A stretch of DNA of 64,000 nt. Origin: Flavobacterium tyrosinilyticum. GTDB lineage: Bacteria > Bacteroidota > Bacteroidia > Flavobacteriales > Flavobacteriaceae. A program made the translations under genes and the position numbers. This document shows, piece by piece, positions 42,601-51,127 of the stretch. The stretch spans positions 812,456-876,455 of the forward strand of contig NZ_JAMOKG010000001.1 of the NCBI RefSeq assembly GCF_023656565.1, in the 5' to 3' direction. Positions within the stretch are counted from its first letter, which is position 1, and every line of letters begins with the position of its first letter. The notes beneath the pieces were generated by a model that saw nothing but the letters and a program-made list of their open reading frames with translations, had not been told where the DNA came from and did not search any database.

Positions 42601-44220
42601 TTCGGGCAAATCGGCGAAGAGTTTTTTCATCTCTGCTTCCGACTTGAAATAATATTCCTGATTTGGAAGTCCGTAGCGATAACCACGTCCACGTCCAATA
42701 GGCGTTGCCTGCTTTTCACCGTCTTTTACACAAAGCAAAATATCGTGCGCATTGGCATCTTCTTTATTTAAGTAATAGGTGTTATTGGTCGCAATTAATT
42801 TGACATCATGTTTCTTAGAAAACTCAATCAGGGTTTTATTGACACGATTTTCATCTTCCTGATTGTGGCGCATCACTTCTAGATAGAAATCTTCGCCAAA
42901 TTGTTCTTTCCACCAAATCAGAGCTTCTTCGGCTTGGTTCTCACCAATATTCAGAATTTTACTCGGAATCTCTCCGTATAAATTTCCAGACAAAACCATT
43001 ATATCTCCCTTATATTGCTCCACAATCGCGCGGTCAATCCTAGGAACATAATAAAATCCGTTTGTATAAGCGATCGAAGCCATTTTAGCCAAGTTGTGGT
43101 AACCCGCTTTATTTTTAGCCATTAAAACAACCTGATAACCGTTGTCTTTTTTACTTTTATCTAAATGGTTTTCACAAATATTAAACTCACAGCCAACAAT
43201 TGGTTTTACTTCCGTTTCTGTTGGTTCTTCTCCAGCTTCAACTAGAGCTTTATTTTTTCCAGAAGCCGCTTTGTTGTGGTTCATAACGGCACTCACAAAA
43301 TGGAAAGCTCCCATCATGTTTCCGGTATCCGTCATGGCAACGGCCGGCATTCCGTTTTTAGCAGCAGCGGCAACTATATTCCCAATTCCGATAGTCGATT
43401 GAAGTACCGAAAACTGTGTGTGATTATGTAAATGCGCAAATTTTGCTGCTTTAAAATCGGCTTTATCTTCTTCTGAAACGACATTTTGCTGCCCTTCTCC
43501 AGCTAAAGCTTTAAGCTGCTCTCTGATTTTATCAGAAGCTGCTTTTAAGTTGATATGCTTTAAACCAATTAACTTAAATGGCTCAGCATTTTTTTGCTGA
43601 AATTCTTTGAAATATTCCTTCGGAACGTCTAATTCTTCTTTTGTAAAAACTTCTCTTCTAACCAATTCTAAAAAACAACGCGTAGTTGCCTCAACGTCCG
43701 CAGTTGCGTTGTGCGCTTCCGCGAAAGGCTGATCGAAAAGATAGCTATGCAATTCGGTCAAAGTTGGAAGTTTGAATTTTCCTCCACGACCTCCTGGAAG
43801 CTGCAATAACGAAGCGGTAACTTCGGTACAAGTATCCAAAACAGGCATTGAACTCATTTGAGACTCCACTCCCATTCTATGAAATTCGGCTCCCATAATA
43901 TTAACGTCGAAACCTAAATTTTGTCCAACGATAAATTTAGTTTTGCTTAAAGCAATATTGAATTTTTCTAAAACTTCGGCCAAAGTGATTCCATCGGCTT
44001 CAGCCAATTCAGTTGAGATTCCGTGAATACGCTCGGCATCATACGGAATATTAAATCCTTCTGGTTTTACCAAATAATCCTGATGTTCTATAAGCTGTCC
44101 CATTTCGTCATGAAGCTGCCACGCAATTTGTATACAGCGAGGCCAGTTATCAGAATCGGTAATCGGGGCATCCCAGCGTTTTGGTAATCCGGTTGTTTCG
44201 GTATCGAATATTAAATACAT
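39685..44220 (-). CDS. dnaE: DNA polymerase III alpha subunit with fused N-terminal 3'-5' exonuclease
   Basis: From ATG 44220 the protein has 1511 residues; the frame could extend 13 codons further but family members begin MYLIFDTETTGLP. Residues about 1-210 are a DnaQ-type DEDDh exonuclease (FDTETTG; HNATADVEATTRCF). A PHP domain starts near 260 (HLHNHTQFSVLQST), then palm, fingers and thumb with the catalytic aspartates in MPDIDIDFDDEGRGRVMDYV, a helix-hairpin-helix/OB region and a C-terminal acidic segment. It is the replicative polymerase with built-in proofreading, a form common in Bacteroidota. Monocistronic on the minus strand. Confidence 0.95.
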   Translation of the reverse strand: MYLIFDTETTGLPKRWDAPITDSDNWPRCIQIAWQLHDEMGQLIEHQDYLVKPEGFNIPYDAERIHGISTELAEADGITLAEVLEKFNIALSKTKFIVGQNLGFDVNIMGAEFHRMGVESQMSSMPVLDTCTEVTASLLQLPGGRGGKFKLPTLTELHSYLFDQPFAEAHNATADVEATTRCFLELVRREVFTKEELDVPKEYFKEFQQKNAEPFKLIGLKHINLKAASDKIREQLKALAGEGQQNVVSEEDKADFKAAKFAHLHNHTQFSVLQSTIGIGNIVAAAAKNGMPAVAMTDTGNMMGAFHFVSAVMNHNKAASGKNKALVEAGEEPTETEVKPIVGCEFNICENHLDKSKKDNGYQVVLMAKNKAGYHNLAKMASIAYTNGFYYVPRIDRAIVEQYKGDIMVLSGNLYGEIPSKILNIGENQAEEALIWWKEQFGEDFYLEVMRHNQEDENRVNKTLIEFSKKHDVKLIATNNTYYLNKEDANAHDILLCVKDGEKQATPIGRGRGYRYGLPNQEYYFKSEAEMKKLFADLPEAIINIQEIIDKVEIYSLYRDVLLPKFDIPEEFMVPEDEEDGGVRGENKYLRHLTMEGAKRRYGEITESIQERLDFELMTISNSGYPGYFLIVQDFIAEARKMDVSVGPGRGSAAGSAVAYCLGITNIDPIKYDLLFERFLNPDRVSMPDIDIDFDDEGRGRVMDYVINKYGQKQVAQIITYGKMATKSAIRDTARVLDLPLFEADRIAKLIPGMMPSKWNLARFISESEDEVKKALRSDEFDNVKELIAIANEDDLAGETIQQAKILEGSMRNTGIHACGVIITPSDITNYVPVTTAKDSDLYVTQFDNSVAESAGLLKMDFLGLKTLTLIKDTVKLVKYRTNIDLDPDNFPIDDEETYALFQRGETVGIFQYESPGMQKYMKDLKPTVFGDLIAMNALYRPGPLEYIPSFVRRKNGDEEIKYDLDACAEYLSETYGITVYQEQVMLLSQSLAGFTKGEADVLRKAMGKKQKDVLDKMKPKFVEQAAAKGHDAKVLEKIWKDWEAFASYAFNKSHSTCYAWIAYQTAYLKAHYPAEYMAAVLSNNMNDIKQVSFFMEECKRMGLQVLGPDVNESYYKFTVNDDYAVRFGMGAIKGVGSGAVETIVENRKDGRYKSIFDLAKRIDLRAANKKAIENLALAGGFDSFEGTTRAQYFHDDGDGITFYEKAMRYGSKFQENENSSQVSLFGETSEVQIAEPVVPPCEDWSTMEKLAKEKEVVGIYISGHPLDDFRFEMKYFCNARLEALKSMNEYVGKNLHFAGIINNVQHRVAKNGKGWAAFNLEGYDESYEFKIFGEEYLKFRHFLIQNNFAFLKILIKDGWVNHDTGKKSDPRMQFVEIRQLQDILEAFAKKLIVLLNIKDLHPEFIHKLSHLFAEYKGENSVTFEIMELEKIKRLVEVETPTDFEAEDAVFEAENENEDSAMEDTKIQEVNEVEEIKVVTKLTMPSRRLKVKISAELLQELEKMQINFKLN

Positions 44221-44328
44221 AGAGTTGTAAAAGTCAAATTTTAAAGATCCAAATCTCAAATCTTACACATTGCAAAACATTGACAACATGAAACATAACA
44301 AAATGCGAAATGAAAAATGGAAGGAAGT

Positions 44329-44336
44329 CAAATTTA
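44329..44336 (-). promoter_or_regulatory. -7 element (TAAATTTG) of dnaE
   Basis: On the minus strand TAAATTTG followed by ACTTCC, about 110 bases before the dnaE start. No TTG at the ideal -33 spacing was found. The rest of the gap to the SDR gene holds the dyad at 44467-44494 and no gene. Confidence 0.45.
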
Positions 44337-44466
44337 CGCTTTTTTTGGAGAAATAAAGAAGTGAAAGTTGTTAACAAAAGCATTTTTAACACGATTATGA
44401 AAGTACACCAAAAACCTTAAAAAGTACATTTAATTTCATTATTTTCTCTTAAAAACTTCAATTATT

Positions 44467-44494
44467 CATTTTGGATACTCATTGCACCAAAATG
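44467..44494. promoter_or_regulatory. 8-bp dyad CATTTTGG-N12-CCAAAATG, operator candidate
   Basis: Exact complementary half-sites (44467-44474 and 44487-44494) 20 bases apart, about two helical turns, lie 70 bases upstream of the SDR start, next to a gene for an AraC-type regulator. Binding by that regulator is inferred only from position. Confidence 0.4.
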
Positions 44495-44563
44495 AACACT
44501 TTTAAGCTGTACTGTATCCTGAACTTTGCTTCATCAAATTAAAACAATTAAAAAGTAATAATC

Positions 44564-45367
44564 ATGAAAACAATTTTTATCACAGGCGCATCATCAGGTT
44601 TAGGAAAAGCAACAGCAAAATTATTCCACGAAAAAGGATGGAATGTAATTGCTACAATGAGAACTCCTGAAAAGGAAACAGAACTTTCTCAATTAAAAAA
44701 TGTAACACTTTTGCCATTAGACGTTACCAATTACGAACAGATACAAACTACAGTTCAAAAAGCTATTGAATTAAGCGATATTGACGTTGTTTTTAATAAC
44801 GCGGGATATGGATTAATTGGCCCTCTAGAAAGTCTTTCTGACGATCAAATCACCAAACAATTAAACACTAACTTATTAGGAGTTATTCGAGTTACCAATG
44901 CTTTTATTCCGTATTTCAGAGAAAGAAAAAGCGGTTTATTTATCTCTACAACTTCTATCGGCGGATTAATCGCTTTCCCTTTAGGATCTGTTTATCACGC
45001 AACAAAATGGGGATTGGAAGGCTGGAGCGAAAGTATGGCTTACGAATTAAATCCGTTTGGCGTACATATTAAAACGGTTTCTCCGGGTGGTATTAAAACT
45101 GAATTTCTGCATGGCTCTCTTGATACAGGAGCAAAACCCGAATACGAGGCCATGACCAACAGTATGTTTGCAAGTGTTGACACGATGTTTGAAATGGCAT
45201 CAACCCCAGAGCAAATTGCCGATGTGGTTTATGAAGCAGCAACCGACGGAAAAAATCAATTAAGATATGTTGCTGGAGAAGACGCAAAAGCACTTTACAA
45301 CCAACGATTAGAATTAGGCGCTGAAACTTTCCGCACCGAATTTGGAAAACAGTTTCTTGGAGCATAA
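44564..45367 (+). CDS. Short-chain dehydrogenase/reductase
   Basis: The product has 267 residues, classical SDR: cofactor motif TGASSGLGKATAKLF (about 6-20), NNAGYGLIGPL, the catalytic Ser in STTSIGGLIAF, and YHATKWGLEGWSE (Tyr and Lys of Y-x3-K). It reduces a carbonyl or oxidises an alcohol with NAD(P)H; the substrate is unknown. It is followed on the same strand, after a large nested repeat, by an AraC-family regulator that may control it. An operator-like dyad lies upstream. Confidence 0.92.
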   Translation: MKTIFITGASSGLGKATAKLFHEKGWNVIATMRTPEKETELSQLKNVTLLPLDVTNYEQIQTTVQKAIELSDIDVVFNNAGYGLIGPLESLSDDQITKQLNTNLLGVIRVTNAFIPYFRERKSGLFISTTSIGGLIAFPLGSVYHATKWGLEGWSESMAYELNPFGVHIKTVSPGGIKTEFLHGSLDTGAKPEYEAMTNSMFASVDTMFEMASTPEQIADVVYEAATDGKNQLRYVAGEDAKALYNQRLELGAETFRTEFGKQFLGA

Positions 45368-45379
45368 TAACTCCTAATA

Positions 45380-45619
45380 AGGCTGTCCAAAAAGCTTTCA
45401 ATATTCTTTTTTTAAGCTCCAGCGGAGCGAAATATTTATAGAAATTCAATTATGAAAGTGCAAAATAGCTCCAGCGGAGCGACATATTTATTGCAATACA
45501 GATGTCGCTCCGCTGGAGCTTTGCTCTCAACAACAAATACGATTTCTATAAATATTTCGCTTCTCCGAAGCTGATCTTTCATAAATCAAGGAGCTTGTTT
45601 AATACTTTTTGGAAAGCCT
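45380..45619. repeat. Three-layer 240-bp nested palindrome (AGCTCCAGCGGAGCGAC family)
   Basis: The outer arms AGGCTGTCCAAAAAG/CTTTTTGGAAAGCCT (45380-45394, 45605-45619, one mismatch) enclose GCGAAATATTTATAGAAAT and its exact complement (45427-45445, 45542-45560), and inside these AGCTCCAGCGGAGCGACAT with its exact complement (45467-45485, 45502-45520). A third copy of AGCTCCAGCGGAGCGA lies at 45415. It separates the SDR and AraC genes. Confidence 0.9.
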
Positions 45620-45651
45620 CACTAGTCTTTTAATTTTCTTATTTTTATATC

Positions 45652-46572
45652 ATGGAAAAGAAAAACAATAATCCGGAAAAAATCTCTTCTATATCGCAGT
45701 TTCATGACCTGCTTCGATTGCCAAAACCGCTTCATCCGATGGTGAGTTTGGTAGACAATACACAATTGGTCATTAATGGAGATTTAGCGAATCATGCCTT
45801 TTTGCTTGATTTCTATAAGGTATCTTATAAGTTTTCCACTAATGGCAAAATGGGCTACGGTCAAGGTTATTACGATTTTAATGAAGGCGGACTCCTGTTT
45901 GCTTCTCCCAAACAGTTAATTTTTACTAAAAATGAAGAAGGTGCTGAATATGGCGGCTATACACTTTTATTTCATCCCGATTTTATTCGAAATTACCCTT
46001 TAGGAAAAAGCATCAAAAAGTATGGTTTCTTTTCTTATGACATCAATGAAGCACTGCATCTTTCAGATAGTGAAAAAACAATTATTATTGGATTATTAAA
46101 AAGTATCGACAACGAACTTAACACGGCAATTGACGAAATGAGTCAAGATGTGATTGTTTCTTATATCGATGTTCTGCTGAATTACAGCAATCGCTTTTAC
46201 AAACGCCAATTTATTACCAGAAAAACCATCAGCCACGATTTGTTATTAAAAGTCGAAGAAACTCTGGATAACTATATCAGTAATGCAGAAACCCTAAAAA
46301 GAGGATTACCTACGGTAGAATTTCTAGCTTCACAGATTAATGTTTCTAGTCATTATCTTAGCGATATGCTTCGTAATTTAACTGGATTAAATGCGCAACA
46401 GCATATTCATTCGAAATTAATAGAAAAATCAAAAGATTTTCTAATTACTACTAATCTTTCGGTAGCCGAAATTGCTTATCAATTAGGTTTTGAATATCCG
46501 CAATCGTTTAGTAAACTATTCAAAAAGAAAACTAGTCTTACCCCATTAGAATTTAAAAACTCCTTGAATTAA
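45652..46572 (+). CDS. AraC-family transcriptional regulator
   Basis: The product has 306 residues. The C-terminal 100 form the double helix-turn-helix: LPTVEFLASQINVSSHYLSDMLRNLTG and NLSVAEIAYQLGFEYPQSFSKLFKKKTSLTPLEFK. The N-terminal 190 residues form a sensor domain beginning with a PLHPMVSLVD strand, typical of Flavobacterial AraC regulators that control SDR/aldo-keto reductase genes. The natural target is the SDR gene just upstream on the same strand. Effector unknown. Confidence 0.92.
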   Translation: MEKKNNNPEKISSISQFHDLLRLPKPLHPMVSLVDNTQLVINGDLANHAFLLDFYKVSYKFSTNGKMGYGQGYYDFNEGGLLFASPKQLIFTKNEEGAEYGGYTLLFHPDFIRNYPLGKSIKKYGFFSYDINEALHLSDSEKTIIIGLLKSIDNELNTAIDEMSQDVIVSYIDVLLNYSNRFYKRQFITRKTISHDLLLKVEETLDNYISNAETLKRGLPTVEFLASQINVSSHYLSDMLRNLTGLNAQQHIHSKLIEKSKDFLITTNLSVAEIAYQLGFEYPQSFSKLFKKKTSLTPLEFKNSLN

Positions 46573-46995
46573 TTTTCAAAAATACTGCTCTCAAAAAATC
46601 GGTTTCAGCCTTAAAAAATCATAAAATTTCATAAAAATACACTTCTTGGATGTCGTAGTATTTAGACTGTTTATTGAATCTAAATAATGTCCAAAAAACT
46701 CCTTTAAAAGCGATAAAAAACTCAAAAAACCTCTTTTAAGCAGCGATTTCAAAAATAACAATTATTACTATTTTTATTCATTTTGTTAGATTTTTTCAAT
46801 TAAATTCTTATATTTTATATTGATTTTGAGATAAATTTGCAAACTATTAAAACAAAAAACAATCAGGTAAAATTAAAGCCGAAAAAGAAAAAGCAAATCA
46901 GTTTCTTCATCATTTTTCTTTCAAATTTTAGTCTGCAAAAGCCGTTTGGCAATTTGTAAATTAGTTTGGGTATCGTATATAATGAAATATCGAAA
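46573..46995. other. AT-rich region upstream of the leucine operon
   Basis: No gene, tRNA or strong hairpin. A TAAATTTG sequence at 46832-46839 fits a -7 box and could be a distal promoter giving a leader of about 250 bases, but no TTG lies at the proper spacing. Confidence 0.4.
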
Positions 46996-47025
46996 TTGAC
47001 GCTTTTTTATCTTTTTTTACTTTTG
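46996..47025 (+). promoter_or_regulatory. Promoter of the leucine operon (TTG-N19-TACTTTTG)
   Basis: TTG 46996-46998, exactly 19 bases, TACTTTTG 47018-47025. Transcription should begin about 47032, shortly before the small leader frame at 47039 and 59 bases before leuC. Confidence 0.8.
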
Positions 47026-47038
47026 TTTTGCTATTATA

Positions 47039-47065
47039 ATGAACAGGAAATTGCTGTGGTTATAG
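47039..47065 (+). CDS. Possible leucine leader peptide (MNRKLLWL)
   Basis: ATG 47039 opens an eight-codon frame, M-N-R-K-L-L-W-L, ending TAG, with leucine codons TTG, CTG and TTA. It lies between the leu promoter and leuC. Leu-rich leader peptides control leu operons in other bacteria through attenuation. No terminator hairpin separates it from leuC (25 bases), so any control would be by ribosome stalling or coupling, not classical attenuation. It may be chance. Confidence 0.35.
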   Translation: MNRKLLWL

Positions 47066-47090
47066 AAATTACAATTAAAAAAAATAAAAA

Positions 47091-48485
47091 ATGAGTAAGA
47101 CATTATTTGACAAAGTATGGGATTCACATGTAGTGCGTAAAATTGAAGATGGACCAGATGTGTTTTTTATTGACCGCCATTTCATTCATGAAGTTACGAG
47201 TCCTGTTGCTTTTTTAGGATTAAAATCAAGAGGCGTTAACGTTTTATACCCACAACGTACTTTTGCAACTGCAGATCACAATACCCCAACCATAAACCAA
47301 CATTTACCAGTTCAGGATCCGCTTTCTGCTAACCAGCTTCAGGCTCTTGAAGACAATGCAAACGAATACGGAATTTCGCACTGGGGATTAGGCCACCAAA
47401 AAAATGGAATTGTACACGTAGTTGGTCCTGAAAACGGAATTACTTTGCCAGGTGCTACTATTGTATGTGGAGATTCGCATACGTCTACTCACGGTGCTTT
47501 TGGAGCTATTGCTTTTGGTATCGGAACTTCTGAGGTTGAAATGGTGCTTTCTACACAATGTATTATGCAGCCTAAGCCAAAGAAAATGCGTATCAACGTA
47601 AACGGTCAATTGAGCAAAGGTGTTGGTCCAAAAGACGTTGCACTTTATATTATTGCGCAATTAACTACTTCTGGAGGAACAGGATATTTTGTTGAATATG
47701 CTGGTGATGTTTTTGAAAACATGACTATGGAAGGCCGTATGACAGTTTGTAACCTAAGTATCGAAATGGGTGCTCGTGGAGGAATGATTGCACCTGACCA
47801 AACTACTTTCGATTTCTTAGAAGGAAGACTTTATGCTCCAAAAGGAGAAGCTTGGACAAAAGCTGTTGAATACTGGAAAACTTTAAAAACAGATGCTGAT
47901 GCTGTATTTGATGCTGAATTAAACATTAAAGCTGAAGATATCGAACCAATGATTACTTACGGTACTAACCCAGGAATGGGAATTGGTATCACAAAACATA
48001 TCCCAAGTGCAAACCAAGTTGAAGGTGGTGAGGAGACTTACAAAAAATCTTTAGCTTATATGGGCTTCCATGAAGACGATGTAATGATTGGAAAACAAAT
48101 CGATTATGTTTTCTTGGGAAGTTGTACAAATGGACGTATTGAAGATTTTAGAGCTTTCGCTGAAATTGTAAAAGGAAGAAAAAAAGCAGATAATGTTACC
48201 GCTTGGTTAGTTCCAGGTTCTCACGTTGTTGAAGCACAAATTAAAGAAGAAGGAATTTTAGACATTTTGACTGAAGCTGGTTTTGTATTACGTCAGCCGG
48301 GTTGTTCTGCTTGTTTAGCAATGAACGATGATAAAGTTCCTGCTGGAAAATATGCGGTAAGTACTTCAAACAGAAACTTTGAAGGTCGTCAAGGTCCTGG
48401 TTCAAGAACTTTATTAGCAAGTCCAATTATGGCTGCTGCAGCTGCTGTTACAGGAAAACTAACAGATCCAAGAGAGCTTTTTTAA
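47091..48485 (+). CDS. leuC: 3-isopropylmalate dehydratase large subunit
   Basis: The product has 464 residues. The [4Fe-4S] ligands are in [13 protein letters not shown] and [13 protein letters not shown], and the family segments [20 protein letters not shown] and [14 protein letters not shown] are present. With LeuD it isomerises 2-isopropylmalate to 3-isopropylmalate. It is first in leuC-leuD-(leuA/cimA-like)-leuB. Length is normal for the bacterial large subunit. Confidence 0.97.
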   Translation: MSKTLFDKVWDSHVVRKIEDGPDVFFIDRHFIHEVTSPVAFLGLKSRGVNVLYPQRTFATADHNTPTINQHLPVQDPLSANQLQALEDNANEYGISHWGLGHQKNGIVHVVGPENGITLPGATIVCGDSHTSTHGAFGAIAFGIGTSEVEMVLSTQCIMQPKPKKMRINVNGQLSKGVGPKDVALYIIAQLTTSGGTGYFVEYAGDVFENMTMEGRMTVCNLSIEMGARGGMIAPDQTTFDFLEGRLYAPKGEAWTKAVEYWKTLKTDADAVFDAELNIKAEDIEPMITYGTNPGMGIGITKHIPSANQVEGGEETYKKSLAYMGFHEDDVMIGKQIDYVFLGSCTNGRIEDFRAFAEIVKGRKKADNVTAWLVPGSHVVEAQIKEEGILDILTEAGFVLRQPGCSACLAMNDDKVPAGKYAVSTSNRNFEGRQGPGSRTLLASPIMAAAAAVTGKLTDPRELF

Positions 48486-48500
48486 AGATTTAGGAATGAA

Positions 48501-48640
48501 GATTAACGATTTTTGATTTCAGATTTCGATACGCTTCATTAAAAAATCTTCTAAAATTTCAATTTACATTTTACAAAAAAAACATTAACGCTTACAATTT
48601 TAAGATACAACAACAAATCTAAAATCAGAAATCGTTAATC
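48501..48640. repeat. 26-bp imperfect inverted repeat between leuC and leuD
   Basis: The arms at 48501-48526 and 48615-48640 pair with two mismatches (core GATTAACGATTTTTGATTTC). It lies inside the operon; TAAAATCAAAAATCAAA follows up to the leuD start. Confidence 0.8.
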
Positions 48641-48657
48641 TAAAATCAAAAATCAAA

Positions 48658-49254
48658 ATGGCATACGATAAATTTACTATACTTACCAGCAGTGCAGTGC
48701 CACTGCCAATTGAGAACGTTGATACAGATCAAATCATTCCAGCTCGTTTCTTAAAAGCTACAAAACGTGAAGGTTTTGGAGACAACCTTTTTAGAGACTG
48801 GAGATACAACGGAGACGATACTCCAAAAGCAGATTTCGTTTTAAATGATTCTACTTATTCTGGAAAAATTTTGGTTGGAGGAAAAAACTTCGGTTCTGGA
48901 TCTTCTAGAGAGCACGCTGCTTGGGCAGTTTACGATTACGGATTCCGCGCTGTGGTTTCTAGTTTCTTTGCTGATATCTTCAAAGGAAACTGTTTGAATA
49001 TTGGTGTTTTGCCAGTTCAAATCAGCCCTGAGTTTTTGGAAAACATTTTCAAAGCTATCGAGGCCGATCCTAAAACAGAATTAGAAATCAATCTTCCAGA
49101 TCAAACTATCACTTTATTGTCAACTGGTCAGCAAGAATCTTTTGCTATTAACGGTTACAAAAAGAACAATATGATTAATGGTTTTGACGACATTGATTAT
49201 TTACAAGATATGAAGGAAGATATTAAAACTTTTGCCGATAAACTTCCTTACTAA
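48658..49254 (+). CDS. leuD: 3-isopropylmalate dehydratase small subunit
   Basis: The product has 198 residues: VDTDQIIPARFLK, the substrate loop GKNFGSGSSREHAAWAVYDYG, and SSFFADIFKGNCLNIGVLP, all diagnostic of LeuD. It pairs with LeuC. Second gene of the operon, separated from leuC by an inverted repeat and from the next gene by a terminator-like hairpin. Confidence 0.97.
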   Translation: MAYDKFTILTSSAVPLPIENVDTDQIIPARFLKATKREGFGDNLFRDWRYNGDDTPKADFVLNDSTYSGKILVGGKNFGSGSSREHAAWAVYDYGFRAVVSSFFADIFKGNCLNIGVLPVQISPEFLENIFKAIEADPKTELEINLPDQTITLLSTGQQESFAINGYKKNNMINGFDDIDYLQDMKEDIKTFADKLPY

Positions 49255-49277
49255 ATAGAAATCTCATTCAGGATATT

Positions 49278-49310
49278 AGACCCGACAGGTTTCAAAAACT
49301 AGTCGGGTCT
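49278..49310 (+). terminator. Terminator-like hairpin inside the leu operon
   Basis: AGACCCGAC (49278-49286) pairs with GTCGGGTCT (49302-49310), followed by TTCT. It lies between leuD and the synthase gene and so would need read-through or separate promoters for the rest of the operon. A second GACCCG copy lies at about 49479-49484. Confidence 0.7.
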
Positions 49311-49498
49311 TTCTAAATTAAATGAGAAAAAATAGAACGCGGATGAAACAGATTTGCTATCGCAAAAGCGCGGATTAACGCAGATTTTATTTTAATAAAA
49401 AAATCCATTTTATCAGCGTCTTCGCAAACCTAATCAGTAAAATCAGCGTCAAAATTAAATAGGATATTACTAATATCCGACCCGTTAGAAACATCAAT

Positions 49499-51019
49499 AT
49501 GGAAAAAAGAAAAATTGAAATAATGGATACGACGCTTCGTGATGGTGAACAAACCTCAGGAGTATCTTTTTCTGCTGCAGAAAAATTAACCATTGCACAA
49601 TTGTTGTTGGAGGAATTAAATATTGATAGAATCGAAATTGCTTCCGCACGCGTGAGCGAGGGAGAATTTCAGGCTGTTAAAGGCATTACTTCTTGGGCTG
49701 AAGAAAAAGGTTATATTGAAAGAATCGAAGTGCTAACGTTTGTTGACGGAGGCGTTTCAATCGACTGGATGAAAAAAGCTGGAGCCAAAGTGCAGAATTT
49801 ATTGACCAAAGGTTCAATGAATCACTTAACGCATCAGTTAAAAAAAACTCCAGAACAGCATTTTTCTGAAATTTCTCAGATTATTGCTTTAGCCAAAGAA
49901 AACAATATAGAAACTAATGTTTATCTGGAAGACTGGAGCAACGGAATGCGAAATTCTCCTGAATATGTTTTTCAGTTTTTGGATTTCTTATCTACGCAGC
50001 CAATTAAAAGGATTTTACTTCCAGATACTTTAGGGGTTTTAATTCCATCTTTGACTTTCGAATTTATTTCAAAAATCAGAGCAAAATACCCAACTCTTCA
50101 TTTTGACTTTCACGCTCATAACGATTACGATTTAAGTATTGCGAATGTTATGGAAGCCGTAAAAGCTGGAATCAACGGACTTCATGTAACGGTAAACGGA
50201 ATGGGAGAACGTGCTGGAAATGCACCTCTTGAAAGTACTGTTGCCGTAATCAACGATTATTTGCCACAAGTAAACATCAATGTAAAAGAGACTTCTCTGT
50301 ATTCTGTAAGCAAACTAGTTGAGACTTTCACAGGCTATAGAATTCCTGCCAACAAACCTATTGTAGGCGATAATGTTTTTACACAAACAGCAGGAATTCA
50401 TGCTGATGGAGATAACAAAAACAATCTTTATTTTAATGATCTTCTTCCAGAACGTTTTGGAAGAAAAAGAAAATATGCTCTCGGAAAAACTTCGGGAAAA
50501 GCCAATATCGAGAAAAATCTTCAGGAATTAGGTTTAAAACTAAACAACGAGGATTTGAAATTAGTTACCCAAAGAATTATCGAGTTGGGCGACAAAAAAG
50601 AAACCGTAACGAAAGAAGATCTTCCGTACATTATTTCGGATGTTTTGGACAGTCATACTTACGAAGAAAAAATCACTATAAATTCTTATATGCTGGTTCA
50701 TTCTAAAGGAATGCGCCCATCTACGACTTTATCTTTAAATTTAAACGGAGAAATAATCGAAGAAAATGCACAAGGAGACGGTCAGTTTGATGCTTTTATG
50801 AATGCTTTATCCAAGATTTATAAAAGCAAAAAATTAACGCTTCCAAAATTAATTGATTATGCGGTAAGAATCCCTCCAGGAAGTAGTTCTGATGCATTGT
50901 GTGAAACCATTATTACATGGGTCAACAACGGAAAAGAATTCAAAACCCGCGGATTAGATTCTGACCAGACTGTTGCAGCGATTATTGCAACGCAAAAAAT
51001 GCTTAACATTATAACTTAA
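49499..51019 (+). CDS. 2-isopropylmalate synthase / citramalate synthase family enzyme
   Basis: The product has 506 residues. The catalytic TIM barrel shows IMDTTLRDGEQTSGVSF, the metal ligands in FHAHNDYDLSIANVM and NGMGERAGNAPLE, and a C-terminal regulatory (LeuA dimer) domain (about 385-506). It condenses acetyl-CoA with a 2-oxo acid. Operon position between leuD and leuB argues for the leucine synthase role, but the sequence type (short, with ASARVSEGE and LLPDTLGV) is also that of citramalate synthase, which would feed isoleucine; I cannot separate the two by eye. Confidence 0.88.
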   Translation: MEKRKIEIMDTTLRDGEQTSGVSFSAAEKLTIAQLLLEELNIDRIEIASARVSEGEFQAVKGITSWAEEKGYIERIEVLTFVDGGVSIDWMKKAGAKVQNLLTKGSMNHLTHQLKKTPEQHFSEISQIIALAKENNIETNVYLEDWSNGMRNSPEYVFQFLDFLSTQPIKRILLPDTLGVLIPSLTFEFISKIRAKYPTLHFDFHAHNDYDLSIANVMEAVKAGINGLHVTVNGMGERAGNAPLESTVAVINDYLPQVNINVKETSLYSVSKLVETFTGYRIPANKPIVGDNVFTQTAGIHADGDNKNNLYFNDLLPERFGRKRKYALGKTSGKANIEKNLQELGLKLNNEDLKLVTQRIIELGDKKETVTKEDLPYIISDVLDSHTYEEKITINSYMLVHSKGMRPSTTLSLNLNGEIIEENAQGDGQFDAFMNALSKIYKSKKLTLPKLIDYAVRIPPGSSSDALCETIITWVNNGKEFKTRGLDSDQTVAAIIATQKMLNIIT

Positions 51020-51027
51020 TATAGTTG

Positions 51028-51106
51028 CAAAGTTTCAAAGTAACAAAGGGACAAAGATTTTAGTCTGCTTTTAAAAACTTTGAAACTTTGAAACTTTGTC
51101 ACTTTG
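51028..51106. repeat. CAAAG-family inverted repeat between synthase gene and leuB
   Basis: The 14-bp perfect arms CAAAGTTTCAAAGT and ACTTTGAAACTTTG (51028-51041, 51077-51090) are flanked by more CAAAG and CTTTG units. Related in sequence to the repeat at 6281-6358. Confidence 0.8.
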
Positions 51107-51127
51107 AACCTTAATAACACATATAGA

